Positions 1 through 10,860 of a DNA stretch of 64,000 nucleotides are shown here, piece after piece. The stretch is from contig CAKJVC010000068.1 of assembly GCA_918026815.1 (NCBI GenBank), forward strand, positions 992,001-1,056,000, in the 5' to 3' direction. Origin of the DNA: Chalara sp. BL73. Taxonomy: Eukaryota > Ascomycota > Leotiomycetes > Helotiales. The number at the start of each line of letters is the position of its first letter. Positions within the stretch are counted from its first letter, which is position 1. Position numbers and translations under genes: made by a program. The notes beneath the pieces were generated by a model that was given only the letters and a program-made list of their open reading frames with translations, was not told the DNA's origin and did no database searches.

Positions 1-1380
1 TAAAGATACTTCTCCTTTTCTCTCTCACTCTTAAGACATACCCGTTACTCATTCAGAGAATATCCCAAGCCATGTGGAAACGTATCGCCCCCAAAGACCT
101 TGCCTATGTTATTGCTTTCCTACCTCTCCTCATTTTAGGCATATGTCTTCCCGACTCAATTCTCGAGAAGATCCACCTCTGAGGTTTGCGCCAAATAGGT
201 TAGGTGATGACCGAATAAGACTGTCTCTCATACTGCTTAATCGCCAAGGTGGACTTGAAGACTCGAGGAGGAACAGTCTTCTGCACCAATGATTTTCGAA
301 ACGCTAGATAGGATTCTCAAGCGCTTGGGCGCTTTCAGCTATCATATTGCGCGCAGAGAGCAGCCAATCTTGGTTTCTTGTCGGATAGAGAGGAATCAAC
401 ATGTAGTATCGATGAGATCCTGCCCTCAAAAACCTCAAGTATGGCAAGCAATCACTAAGGGCGGTTTGCAATTTCGCGAGTTCCAAAACCGTTCTTATCT
501 AGAAAGCGGGAGGAACCAGGACTTGCGATCAGATGACTTTCATGGTGGCAATGAGCCGGCACGTGTCAAGATGAGCAAAGTGGACTTCTAGCAGATACTG
601 CTAGCACATGACCAAGGCAAGGTTTGGAGACAGAGGATCGAATAGGTATTAATGGCTTTGGTTGAATAAGGGTCTCGAGTGAGAAGGACTGTTCAAATGG
701 TAGAACTCACGAAGCCTATAAAAACTTTTGAGACGGAACATAGGACCAACCTCAACATGTCAGAGGCTCTTACATAATATTCGGGCACAAGATTTTCATA
801 TTAAAAAGCCTTTACCCTGGAACGTTAAATGAACTGTCTCTTGCTAAAGCATTTACTTCTGAGTTCAGTAATCTGACGTTGAATGTACTCTGGCTTGTGA
901 CAAATTGCATATAGTCTCGCAATCCAGACAGGAACTTCCAGCCAAACCCTTTCTATGACGACTTTAAAGGATAGAAGCAACCAAATGAGTAGTCTGAGAG
1001 AGCAAAGTGCTTCTTAACATATTGTTGCCCAACAGTATAGCTACTCTCTGATCCATAACTAAATCGACGATACAGAGTTCATTTCAACCAGTCTCCAAGA
1101 AAGGATCACCTGTAGAACTAGCATATGAATCTGGGATCTTGTCCAAAAATGGGCACAAACTATATCAAAACCCATCCAAGTCTCCAGATATATGAAAAAT
1201 ATCAGGCTGAATCGAATGACAGGGTAGGTTCCAATGAGTAAATCTAGTTCCACAAGATGCACTTGCATTAGTCTAACGCTAAGCCACATTGAGGAGAATG
1301 CGAGGTTGTGCTGTTTCTCAGCCTTGCCTCAATTACCTTAACTTTTCTGAACCACTAGCTTCTTTGCGACAACTACCAAA
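1..1380. other. Region without a supported gene
   Basis: Only short open frames occur here, none with a recognisable domain. A 52-codon minus-strand stretch near 304-460 reads smoothly but has no clear start, splice sites or similarity I can name. The last ~100 bp are presumably the promoter and leader of the CWC2 gene. Confidence 0.5.
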
Positions 1381-2603
1381 ATGGCCGACGTCGAAACAGC
1401 AACACCTTCTACGTTCGCACTTCCTGACGAAGCAGAGAGTGGCTCAAATGCTCTCGCCACGATCAACAATGAAGTGGCTGCGCCAGCAGAGAGGAAGGTG
1501 AAGAAAATCATCAGGAAAAAAAAGCGTCCTGCGCGGCCTCAAGTAGACCCCTCAACAATGAAATCTGAGCCCCCTCCTCAAACAGGTACAATCTTCAATA
1601 TCTGGTACAACAAATGGTCTGGTGGCGATCGGGAAGACAAATATCTTTCGAAGACAGCTGCTGCAGGTAGATGCAACATTGTGAGCGATTCTGGATACAC
1701 GAAAGCCGACAAGATCAATGGAAGCTATTTTTGTTTATTCTTCGCTCGTGGTATATGTCCTAAGGGACAAGAATGCGAGTATCTGCACAGATTACCAGGC
1801 ATCCACGACATGTTCAACCCAAATATAGATGTCTTTGGACGAGATAAGCATGCGGACTACAGAGATGATATGGGAGGTGTGGGCAGTTTCATGAGACAGA
1901 ATCGCACTATTTATGTCGGCAGGATACATGTTACAGACGATATTGAGGAAGTAGTGGCGAGACATTTCGCCGAATGGGGTCAAATTGAGCGTAGTAAGTA
2001 ATCTTTCATCATGTACGTTGAATCCCGATTGACACTTTCAAAGCTCGTGTTCTCAACACTCGAGGTGTTGCATTTGTCACATATTCAAATGAAGCAAATG
2101 CACAATTTGCGAAGGAAGCGATGGCACATCAATCGTTAGACCACAATGAGATCCTGAATGTTCGATGGGCGACAGCAGATCCCAACCCACTAGCGCAAAA
2201 GCGAGAGGCACGGAGAATTGAAGAACAAGCTGCGGAAGCTGTTCGACGAGCGCTTCCCGAAGAATTTGTAGCCGAAATCGAAGGTCGTGATCCAGAAGCC
2301 AGGAAACGAAAGAGGATAGAGGGAGGCTTTGGTTTAGCAGGCTACGAGGCCCCAGACGATGTATATTTCGCAAGAGGCGCAAATGCGGTCAATCCAATTG
2401 GCAGACAAGGGTTAGAGCTGGAGGAGGAGCAGAGATTGATGATTGAGGCAGATCAACAAGAGCAGGCCGAGGCGGAGGAGAATGGCATCTTCTCAAGTAG
2501 TACACTGGCAGCTTTGAAGAATGCTCAAAGCTCAGTCATTGCGAAACCAAAACCAGCAGTCAAATCAGGCCCATTAGTGGCGTATGATAGCGATAGTGAT
2601 TAG
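1381..2603 (+). CDS. cwc2: Pre-mRNA-splicing factor Cwc2
   Basis: Spliceosomal factor of the Prp19-associated complex; in yeast Cwc2 contacts U6 snRNA near the catalytic core. Two exons, 1381-1993 and 2044-2603 (50-bp intron, GTAAGT donor), give 390 aa. After a basic N-terminus (about 38-52) comes the torus region (about 70-110). A CCCH zinc finger follows, with C118, C126, C132 and H136 in the family spacing C-x7-C-x5-C-x3-H. An RRM runs from about 176 to 255, with RNP2 TIYVGRI and RNP1 RGVAFVTY formed across the intron. The C-terminus is charged and ends in an acidic serine tail. The start is the first ATG in the frame and begins MADVE. Length and domain order match fungal Cwc2. Confidence 0.95.
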
Positions 2604-2853
2604 GAGGATTGCATTTGATACCGGCGTTGTGGAGCATGTGGAAATCAAGGTTTATAAATGTTACATGGAGAATCAACCCTCCAAATTCAGAGAGAGCTCT
2701 GACAATGTCCAGAAATTGATTACCCGCCTTGATGTCTTACAGATATACATTGAGGATTCATATTATTTTTCCACAACTTTCAAATGCAACAAGTGGGTGC
2801 CTGGAGTCTCAAGAATCAAACGCAGCGTAGCGGTCCTTAATCGCAAGTTTATA

Positions 2854-3813
2854 TTAACTATTAAAGATCCTGGAATACAGCATCTCATGCCTCCCAATCC
2901 AAAGATCTATCACTGGCACACTCTGTCCCGCATCCTCAATCCGTGTCTCCCACTCCCGTTCCACTACCTCCCTAATTCCTTCCTGTACATCCACACTGGC
3001 CAACACCTTCTGCGCATGATATGGTCCGAACCGTCCCGCTCTGACGGCAGCGGAAATCAATGCTTTTACATGCGCTAGCATGAAGACGTATGCGGTCTGT
3101 TGTATGCTCATCCCCACAATGCTAGCGATTGCGCCAAAGAGCGGTCCCAAGTGCGCAGATGCGGGCGGAGCATCACCTGGAGTAGACGAGGACACAGAAC
3201 GTAGGACCGTAGAAAAGCTTCTCAGCCCCTCTAGCTCCCTTGAATTTCCATTTGGGATAGCAGAACTAAACGAGCGTTCCCAGATACTTAGCAGCGCACG
3301 CCCCTGAGCAACAGAGGCCCGCCGACTGACGGCGCACATAATCGCTGCATCCTGCACGTCATCCAGGTCTATGATGGCAGTAGGATTCCGGTACGCGGCG
3401 AGCACGAAGGGGAGGGTGGTAGATGCGTAGGAGGAGAGGGAGAGGGATAGGAAATGCGGGATGGAGATTGAGGCAGGGGAAGTGTGCGCGAGATAGGACT
3501 CAAGCCCGCTGCTGAAGGCGAAGGAACCAAGGGGGAGCGCGGAGTCAGAGAGGAGGAAGAGAAAGTGGTGAGAGGAGGTTGTTAACGGCCCTACTTTTGT
3601 TATTAGAGGCTATAAGGACTTAAGAGAAGGTGAGAAGGTAAGATGAACTATACCTGCACTTGGAAGAAGCTTCGATGGAGGGGTTGAGGTTGCATCAATG
3701 CTGGTGCCATTGGTAGTATTCAAGCGGGCCTTTGCATCATGCAGACGCCTTTCCAGATCCTCAATCTCATCTTGGATAGACCGCGACTGAGCAGTATTAG
3801 GCTTTGTGTTCAT
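2854..3813 (-). CDS. ureF: Urease accessory protein UreF
   Basis: UreF works with UreD and UreG to insert nickel into urease in the cytosol. Two exons, 3813-3654 and 3593-2854 (60-bp intron), give 299 aa. The family core is plain: SDSALPLGSFAFSSGLESY near residue 70, then a long helical domain with RNPTAIIDLDD, a helix with GRALLSIWERSF, and LGPLFGAIASIVGMS near the C-terminus. Exon 1 encodes a charged coiled-coil-like N-terminus (IQDEIEDLERRLHDAKARL) seen in fungal but not bacterial UreF. The start is the ATG at 3813. No other urease gene lies nearby, as expected since fungal urease genes are scattered. It is divergent from the Nce102-like gene. Confidence 0.92.
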
Positions 3814-4825
3814 CGAGGCAGCATTTTCTTGAATCTGCGATTTTTACCAGAACTGCCAAGCTGTTGAGATGTGGTTTCAAGGGTCGAGGTTGTCGCCAGG
3901 CATGCGATTGGCTACGTTGCCCCATTGGCAGGAAGCTTGGTTCCTGAGAACAGGGCTCAAATTTAGGATACTTCTTGACATCAAGCATGAGCCTCTCGCT
4001 AAGCCTTTGATATAAGTTTAAAGCGGATGATTGGTCAAGAGCTTGAGGTACCAAATATAACCTTACTCAGAGTAAAAGGTAAAACTTATGTCGACTAAAG
4101 TTATGGTCCGATGTGGCGGTGCACAACGGCTGCCTCAGAAGGGAGCATTTTCTCTGGCCAACCACTCTTGATTCTCCAGAAGTAGGAAATGGGAATCGGC
4201 TAGCACTGCTTCCATGGATATGCTTCCTCTTCCCCCGCATGCAGCTCTACCGTATCAAGGTTGTATCAGTGTGAGTCAGATTGTGGAAAGAATAGGCAGA
4301 TGCAGCATGAGTTCGTGTTGAGGAGCAACTTGCAAGTGCCTGTATACTTTCTCCCTATGATTTCCTGCGTTATTTCCTCGTTCACAATTTGAATTCATTC
4401 AGGAAAGTCATAGATGAATGCTTTGAAGCTTGGCGCTGTAGTTCTGCTCCATAACGTAAAACTTTTCCCGAAGGCTATGTTTGAATCCACATCAAACTCC
4501 AGTAAGTTTCTGGTCGGCGGCACCTGGAGTCGCTACTTGACATACAAGGCGGCACAGCACAAACCAGCATCTCGCAGCCTGTAGATCTTGGGTCCCCTGT
4601 TTTTTTATACATGCTGTATACTGAGTCACAGCCCCTAAGGGCCAGGGCTGGCTAAGTTTACGTTGTCAGGGTGTTTTGTATATAACATTGATGCACTCCC
4701 TACTTGAGATCCTCATTCAAATCCTATAATCCTCTTCAGTAACGAGAACTATATGCAAACATCCGGATCTACAATATAATACATTCCATATACACAAAAC
4801 TATATACAATCCTTAGTTCGTCAAC
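3814..4825. promoter_or_regulatory. Intergenic region between ureF and the Nce102-like gene
   Basis: About 1 kb between two divergent genes. I see no supported gene. It presumably holds both promoters. An 85-codon minus-strand frame at 3797-4054 overlaps the ureF start and has no family features. Confidence 0.5.
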
Positions 4826-5426
4826 ATGATTCTCACACTTGGGATCAGAGGTCTTCAAATCCTCTTCTCGGCTGTTGTTCTTGCACTTTCGGCAGTGCTT
4901 GTTGCCCAGTATGGACCCGGCTCAGCACCAGCGCTCCTCAAATATGGCGCCTTCTGTGGAGGATGCGCCCTACTATTCGGCCTTATCGGCGTGGCAGCAT
5001 GCTTCTTCGACAAGCTCCAGGGCATAATAATGCTAGCACTGGATGGTTTGGCGACTCTATTCCTCGTCGCTGGAGGCATCGTAAGCACTTACCCTTTAAG
5101 ACTTGGTCCGCTTGCTAATATATTCACCTCAGGCGTTCGCAGCTACAATTAAAGTGGGAAACTGCGGTGATAAGTCTGTCACTGGCTACTTGGTAGAACA
5201 CTACAAGACATTTGGTGCCAATCCAGATTCAGATAGGTTTAAGAAGATCAAGAACGGGCATATCGAGGCGGATGCAGGCAAATATTTGGATGACATGATC
5301 AGCCGATGCAGAATGGTTCAAGCAGATACTGCGCTCTTATGGTTCACTTTCGCCTGCGTCTTGGCTGCAACCATTCTTGGCTCTCTTGGATCAAGGAGAG
5401 GTGAAAAGAGCGGATTCATCGTTTAA
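4826..5426 (+). CDS. MARVEL-domain membrane protein, Nce102-like
   Basis: Predicted tetraspan plasma-membrane protein. Yeast Nce102 organises eisosomes and senses sphingolipids. Exons 4826-5080 and 5133-5426 (52-bp intron) give 182 aa, close to the usual ~175. Hydrophobic segments lie at about 8-28, 38-58 and 66-88, then a polar loop of about 60 residues and a final segment at about 152-172. This is the MARVEL layout of three TMs, loop, TM. The C-terminus is short and basic (SRRGEKSGFIV). The loop contains two cysteines (GNCGD and ISRCRM) that could form a disulfide. Assignment rests on topology and length rather than a signature motif, so another MARVEL protein is possible. Confidence 0.75.
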
Positions 5427-5908
5427 GGAAGATTTTAGAAGTTGTGGATATGACGAATAATGGCCCTGGTGCGCAATGCAGGATTGTAGGGTATGGCTTA
5501 TGCGGCGAAAAGGAGTTCGTGGAGCAAGTCACAATAATCAAATGCCATAATGTGATTTCGTTTGTTTTTTTCTTCTTTTATTTGTGAACATTACTCAAAA
5601 TTTTATTTGCTTTTAGGATCAGGATCTTTGGTGGGATGTCATCATGTTCGGCTTAAGATACTGGTATTTGAAGAGGGCTGGTTACTTCTCTCAAATTGCC
5701 AAGAACAGCTCTTTCCCATAAATACAGAATAAATATCATAGGAAGTCAGCAAAGTGCGATTTTGGTACCATGTATTTATATACTTTGCTACCAATCTAAA
5801 CTAGGCCTGGATCAACAAGCCTGGAATGTGAATTCTGCGATACGAATCATGGAAGACACCAACACGGAGAAAAGTGGATAATCCGTAACTCTCGTTGCCA
5901 CAAACACA
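5427..5908. other. Convergent intergenic region
   Basis: Lies between the stops of the Nce102-like gene (+) and the SDR gene (-). AT-rich, with T-runs near 5570 suitable for 3' end formation. No gene seen. Confidence 0.5.
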
Positions 5909-7437
5909 TCAAGTAGAGATTGCATAACTAAAAAGAGCACGGCTCCAGACCTTTTGCGTGTCCTCCCAAACTTTCTTACTCGCGCCGTTAGCTCTATATT
6001 CAGCCATCACAGGAGCGTCCTGAGAGATGTCAGCATTGCTTACTTTAACAATCGAGATATTCTAGTTATGAGATGATTCTAACAACAAGATAACACTCAC
6101 GGGTTGACTTTCGTCTTTTTCATTGAGCAAGTAAACACCGTTGCCAGCTCCATTTGTAGAAGACGAGCTCTTTGCAGGAGTCAAAGCCTATGATATACAA
6201 TCAGAATCTAAGCTCTAGAAACTCAGCGTGACCAAATTTTCGAAAGCTTTCAATGTCGGCAAACCAATTTCAGGGTGATTTTCACTACTTACTTGAGCGC
6301 TGGGGTTATCATTAGGAGGTAATTGGACTTTGGGTTTGGAAGGAGGGTATGTAGGGCTTGTTGCAATGAAAAATCCTGGATTATAATCAGCCTTCATAGC
6401 CGCATTAACCTTGTGAACATCGTGGAGGACTATACCTCTCTCACCTGCGACATCGACTGACATCGACAGCGTATTGATAACTGGCAGAATAACCCATTTC
6501 GCAAGGGTTGCTGGGACGGCGAGGATGCCCTCAGCAGTACCTAGAAGTCTTCCGACCACACCAGTATCAACGAAACCTGGAATAGGTCAATTAAATGAAC
6601 ATGAGATGGAAACATTCTCTCCAACACCAACCTGGGTACTTGTGAATGAAGGTGATGTTTGAATTACTCTTTGCAAGCTCTTCGAAAGCAAGTGTAGTTT
6701 GAGTAGCTCCATTCCCGGCAGCTTTGAAACCATTGAAGTTGTTCTTCATCTCGAGGTCATCAAAATTGAGAGTGCCTTCTCTTCCGCCAGCCAGAATAGA
6801 GACAACGCGTGGGTATTTACTCTCTTTCAGTAAAGGAAGGAGGTTGTGAACGAAACGAAGACGTGAGTAATATCGAAGAGCGTGTGGTATATCAATACCT
6901 TCCTTGCTTTCTAGCATACACTGTTAGCATCGTAGCCAATAGCAAAAGTTTCATGATCGTGATATGAAGCATTAAGGCAGTCTGATCACACCTACCATTT
7001 CGTCCTTCAAATGAGAGATAGCCAGGGGACAAGAAGAGAAGGTCGATGTGCTTCTCATTTGCCTTGATCTGCTCGCAAGCAGTGTCTACATACTTGATCA
7101 AACTAATCTCCGTCTCAATGAAATTGACCTTCGCTTCTGGATTTAACTCGGCAAGCTCATTGAGAAGCGGTTCAGCAGCAAATTTAGAGCGACCTACGAC
7201 ATAAATTGTTGGAGAAGTGGTATTTGCGGCCTAAAGTAATCCTCTTATCAGTACTTTGATCTTGAAGACCTTCAAAACATCATACAGTGTCTTTGACACT
7301 GAGTCACGTACAAAGGCCTTCAGAGTTCCCATGCCAATTCCACTAGTTGCGCCAACAAACAAGGCTACAATGTTTGGGCGTTGTTTGGTCTGTTTGAAAG
7401 TTGCATTTGCGGAGCGAACTTGGTCTATGGAGACCAT
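5909..7437 (-). CDS. Short-chain dehydrogenase/reductase-fold protein
   Basis: NAD(P)-binding Rossmann protein of unknown substrate. Six exons: 7437-about 7300, 7230-6996, 6910-6632, 6576-6293, 6187-6101 and 6019-5909, giving about 377 aa. The nucleotide-binding loop GATSGIG is at residues 29-35, followed by a fungal-type VVGRSK strand. RVVSILAGG occupies the catalytic-Ser strand and KYPGFVDTG follows the active-site helix. The usual YxxxK pair is not visible: the equivalent stretch reads FKAAGNGATQTTLAF. Activity may therefore be absent or unconventional; this fungal subfamily often shows it. The first donor is uncertain: GTGTCA at 7299 keeps frame best, with GTTTTG at 7278 as the alternative. 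Divergent from isa2. Confidence 0.85.
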
Positions 7438-7918
7438 GTTTACAGAGCATGTATATTTTCCTTATAAGAAGAGAGTTCAAGGGATTGAAAGCGTTTCGAA
7501 TAAAAAAAGTTTAAGGAGAGGAAAGAGATGTGAGTTAATGAGGTGAAAATTGAGAAAAAGACAATGAAATTGAAGAGGCAACTGTGGAAGTTACAGTGTC
7601 TTTATACCTCTACCAAATTAGCAAGAACGCCTGCATAGGCGGAACCTCTATTACGATCCACCAAAACCATGAATTTTCGTTGGATTCGGTGACAATTTTT
7701 GAAGATGAGGTTGGATGACAAAGCTGAAGCTTACACAAACTTTCGGTGCTCTTGTTTGTTCGGCGACTTTTCCCTACCAGCCCGTCACCCAATCACCATC
7801 GCCAAATATCAGATGGCCAAGACAGGAGCACGATATGGCCTGAGGCAAATATTCAGATGTTCTTTGGTAATCTTCAAATATACCGACCATTATCAAAATT
7901 GCAAATAGTTCTACGAAT
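7438..7918. promoter_or_regulatory. Shared promoter interval, SDR gene / isa2
   Basis: 481 bp between two divergent ATGs. No gene is supported in it. No motif stands out. Confidence 0.5.
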
Positions 7919-8666
7919 ATGGCGTGCCGATCTCTCAGTAGGAGCTGTTCTCATATCTCTACATCGGCTTTTTCTTCCACAGCTCGAGGGTTTCTTCACC
8001 TCGCTTCTCGAAGACACCTACACACCACACCAATTCCTGATTTCCTAATACCTAGCATAACTTCGACCTACAATCACCATGGCCGGAATCTCATCCCGAA
8101 ATCGTCCATTAAGTGTCAATATGCGATAATTAGAAGCTTCACGGCTTCAAGTGCGCGCCGAGAAACAAGGGCCATTGTGAATCCTAGACAGGACGATGAT
8201 GGGATGGACATGACCATCGAAATCACACCTAGAGCTTCAAATGTATGCTGCAAAAGTGATGTTTGCTTCGATAGTCGCTGACGCTGATATATAGCGCCTA
8301 AGAGAGATCATGGCCAAGGACAAGAATCCCGACCTGGCTCTAAGAATACAAGTAGAAAGCGGCGGCTGCCACGGATTCCAGTACCTCATGTCTCTTACTA
8401 CTCTTCCTCCCTTGAATTCCTCAGGCGCAGTACAAGAACCACCACCTGGAGAGAAGGCAAAGGAGTTGGACGAAGAAGATACTGTGTTCACGACAGACGA
8501 TGGATCTACGGCGAAGGTGGTAATGGACGGACCCAGCTTGGAATTGCTAAAGGGAAGCAAGGTAGACTTTACTATGGAGTTGATTGGAAGCCAGTTCAAG
8601 ATTGTGGATAATCCGCTAGCGACGAGCAGCTGTGGGTGTGGAACAAGTTTTGATATCAAGGTATAA
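7919..8666 (+). CDS. isa2: Mitochondrial iron-sulfur assembly protein Isa2
   Basis: A-type scaffold/carrier needed for [4Fe-4S] maturation of aconitase-type enzymes in the mitochondrial matrix. Exons 7919-8242 and 8295-8666 (52-bp intron) give 231 aa. The first ~85 residues are Ser/Arg-rich with few acids, as expected for a matrix presequence. The A-type domain follows, with the three cluster-binding cysteines: C133 in ESGGCHGFQY and C221/C223 in SSCGCG. Spacing between the first Cys and the CGC pair is longer than in bacterial IscA because of an insert (about 145-165), typical of Isa2 rather than Isa1. Confidence 0.93.
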
Positions 8667-9013
8667 GGAACGGATGGAGATGGAGATGGCGATAACGAAG
8701 CAAATAATATGATACCACTCGACCCTTCAGAGTTTCATTGAGTGTATGAAGTAGAAAGATTACAAGAGTTTTCGTCTACTTCTCCCGCTTCGCTAAGTAC
8801 TGAATGCGGGCATTATTGGGCTATGGTTCCATACTATGGGATAACATTTATGAGGGTCTGAGATTGCCGCTGCAAAAAAGGGTATAAATTCACAATCATC
8901 ACTAGCTAATCGCATTGACTTGGTAATGCCATTTATTTTGTGACGCTATCTTACGCCAGGCCCATGCCAGAAATGCAATCCCAATCAAGTGCCATTTTCC
9001 CAGTCGTAACATT
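8667..9013. other. Convergent intergenic region isa2/rpl7
   Basis: 347 bp between convergent stops. Holds the two 3' ends. No gene seen. Confidence 0.5.
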
Positions 9014-10633
9014 TTAGTTCATTTGGCGGATCAAAGCGTTGATCTTATCCTCGCGGTTGCCATTGTCACCTCCTTCAACCTTCGGGGGCTGTCAGCTTGA
9101 TTAAGCAAATGAAACAGGAATGTACTTACGTAGTGCTTGAACTTGCGAGTGCGGAATCCACCGGTTGGATTGCTAAGCTTGAATGGCCAGAGAAAGTTGG
9201 CAGCTTGTTTAAAATTTGGCCCAACAGTATAAATTTCATGGATCAAATCCTCAATGCAGACAATGCCGTACTTTCCAAGGCTATTCTCAACTATGGAGTT
9301 ATCGGTGAGAGCAATGCGCTGCTTCTCAACCTTACCATATCCACGCTTGTAGATGAGCTCACGAACAGTCTTGAGGTTGGGGTATCCGTAGGCGATCCAT
9401 GGTTCAACAACCTTCAGCATCTCCAAGGTGGCCTTGGTCAAACGAACGAAGACACCGTTGTTGATCTGGAGAAGACGGAGGAGTTGGAGGATCTTGCGGG
9501 GCTTTGGCGCGATCTTGTTGATACTGGTCAAGGTCAGCAGCTTGTTATTCACTGTATAATACGGATACTTACCCCTTGATACGGACAACGAAGACCAACT
9601 TCTCCTCAGCTGGTACATAGAAGGAACCATCTTGCTTGGAGAGACGAGCAAGGCGAATCTTCTCGCGCTCCTGATCACGGTACTCCTTGACGTATTGCTC
9701 AGCACGCTTGAAGATGACACCACGCTTCTCCTTTTGTGCCTATATAATGCCAGTTAGTCATGAGACTGGTTAAATCCTTGAACACAGGTGGCATTGTCGG
9801 TGACATGATCAGACCCGAAAGATGGTTAATTAGCGACAGCATCGACACTGAGTGTCTAGTCGCAAAATGGTGTTGTGCATCATTTAAGTCCTTCCCCAAT
9901 GCCTCCCTGAACGATAATCCAAAATGGACGAACCTTTTTCTTCTTCTCGAGCTCAGCGGATCGCTCCTCACGGGCCTTCTCCTGGCTCTTGCGCTTCTTC
10001 AAAAGGGTCTCTGGGACGAGAATTTGGTCGTGAGTGGGAACGCTCCTGTGCTGGGTTAGTCTAGTGTCCCGCATACAAAAGTATGGCGAGGAGCGCCGAT
10101 TGGGAATTGTGGCTACAGCGCGACATTCTCGCAGAAGGCTAACTCGACGGTGCAAATTTAATCGGTGAGATGATCAAACTGGTGGTGCCAATTCCCCTCG
10201 AAAGGTTCAAAAGGCTCCTCCAACTAACCACGATTCTCAATCGACAAAACCTTAGACTGATGTCCAAGAAAAATGCGCAGCAGGTTTTCAGTCACTTTCA
10301 TAGCCAGCACAAAAAAGCTGCGGCACTACTCGACTGTGCATGGCAATAAATTTGAAGGCGAAGATCGAAATCTTCATCCTCAAAACCCTGTACAACATCT
10401 TCCATGTCGCAAGCTAGTTATGCCTAGGACTATGGGGGAGCTGCTCAGGAAAATCGAGCTGGATGTCAAGTATCAGTCACTTAAGAGCTGACTCGAGATA
10501 CAATGGCAGCCCAGCGAGAGGACGACCGACTATAGATCCAACACACGAATCGATCAGCTTTTCGGGGGTGGAGGGAATCGTACGAGCTTCCAGACTGCGC
10601 CTTAGCGGCAGTAGTGTTCTTCTTTGCTGGCAT
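9014..10633 (-). CDS. rpl7: 60S ribosomal protein L7 (uL30)
   Basis: Structural protein of the large cytosolic ribosomal subunit. Five exons: 10633-10584, 10045-9934, 9739-9573, 9523-9130 and 9088-9014, giving 265 aa. Signature stretches include [32 protein letters not shown] (rebuilt across intron 3), [14 protein letters not shown] and the C-terminal [14 protein letters not shown]. Exon 1 ([13 protein letters not shown]...) is chosen because its GTACGA donor joins in frame to exon 2; it is the least certain part. Introns are 538, 194, 49 and 41 bp. The two long ones sit at the 5' end, and intron 2 encodes a C/D-box snoRNA, as in yeast RPL7 genes. The start is 227 bp from the divergent ATS1 gene. 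Confidence 0.93.
9800..9892 (-). ncRNA. C/D-box snoRNA (snR39b-like) in rpl7 intron 2
   Basis: Lies inside intron 2 (9740-9933), in the same orientation as rpl7. The C box ATGATGC is the minus-strand complement of 9877-9883 (consensus RTGATGA, last base differs), and the D box CTGA is at 9812-9809. Sequences just outside the boxes can pair imperfectly (GAC...GTC plus two A-T pairs). The 14 nt directly before the D box, ACCATCTTTCGGGT, are fully complementary to the conserved 25S rRNA stretch ACCCGAAAGATGGT. By the D+5 rule the modified base is the G in CCCGAA. From memory this is yeast 25S Gm805, the snR39b target; snR39/snR59, guiding Am807 two bases away, also sit in RPL7 introns. Boxes, guide match and host gene agree. 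Confidence 0.85.
10281..10390 (-). ncRNA. Possible second C/D-like snoRNA in rpl7 intron 1
   Basis: In the 538-bp first intron, same strand as rpl7. Minus-strand AGGATGA (complement of 10374-10380) could be a degenerate C box, and CTGA (10291-10288) a D box. The flanks CAGGGTTTT and AAAACCTG can form a terminal stem with one bulge, which is the best evidence. The second base of the C box is wrong (G for T), and I could not match the sequence before the D box to rRNA. A 9-nt internal match to the 18S stretch GTGCATGGC is too short to count. Confidence 0.3.
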
Positions 10634-10860
10634 CTTTGCGGCGGCGTTGGTGATGCGAAGTTGTCGTAGGTTGTCGTGACGGTCTGCGAAGAATTTCAAT
10701 TTGGAAATTGGCATCTGGTTGTGGTTGAAAATTAAGCGAGGTGGCAGAAAACCGAGCTAGTTCAAAATAGGTCACTGAAGCTGGGACGAATCCGACACGT
10801 GACTGACGCCTCAACTTCCATTCACTACGTCCTGGCAATCATCTATCTTTAGCGTAAACG
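10634..10860. promoter_or_regulatory. Bidirectional promoter rpl7/ATS1 with CACGTG box
   Basis: 227 bp separate the two divergent ATGs. A palindromic CACGTG is at 10796-10801, followed by AC. CACGTG is the binding core of bHLH factors such as Cbf1. The position suits a promoter element, but function is inferred. Confidence 0.55.

Noticed and set aside
9097..9579. 160-codon plus-strand frame opposite rpl7
   Set aside because: Shadow of the conserved ribosomal-protein exon on the other strand.
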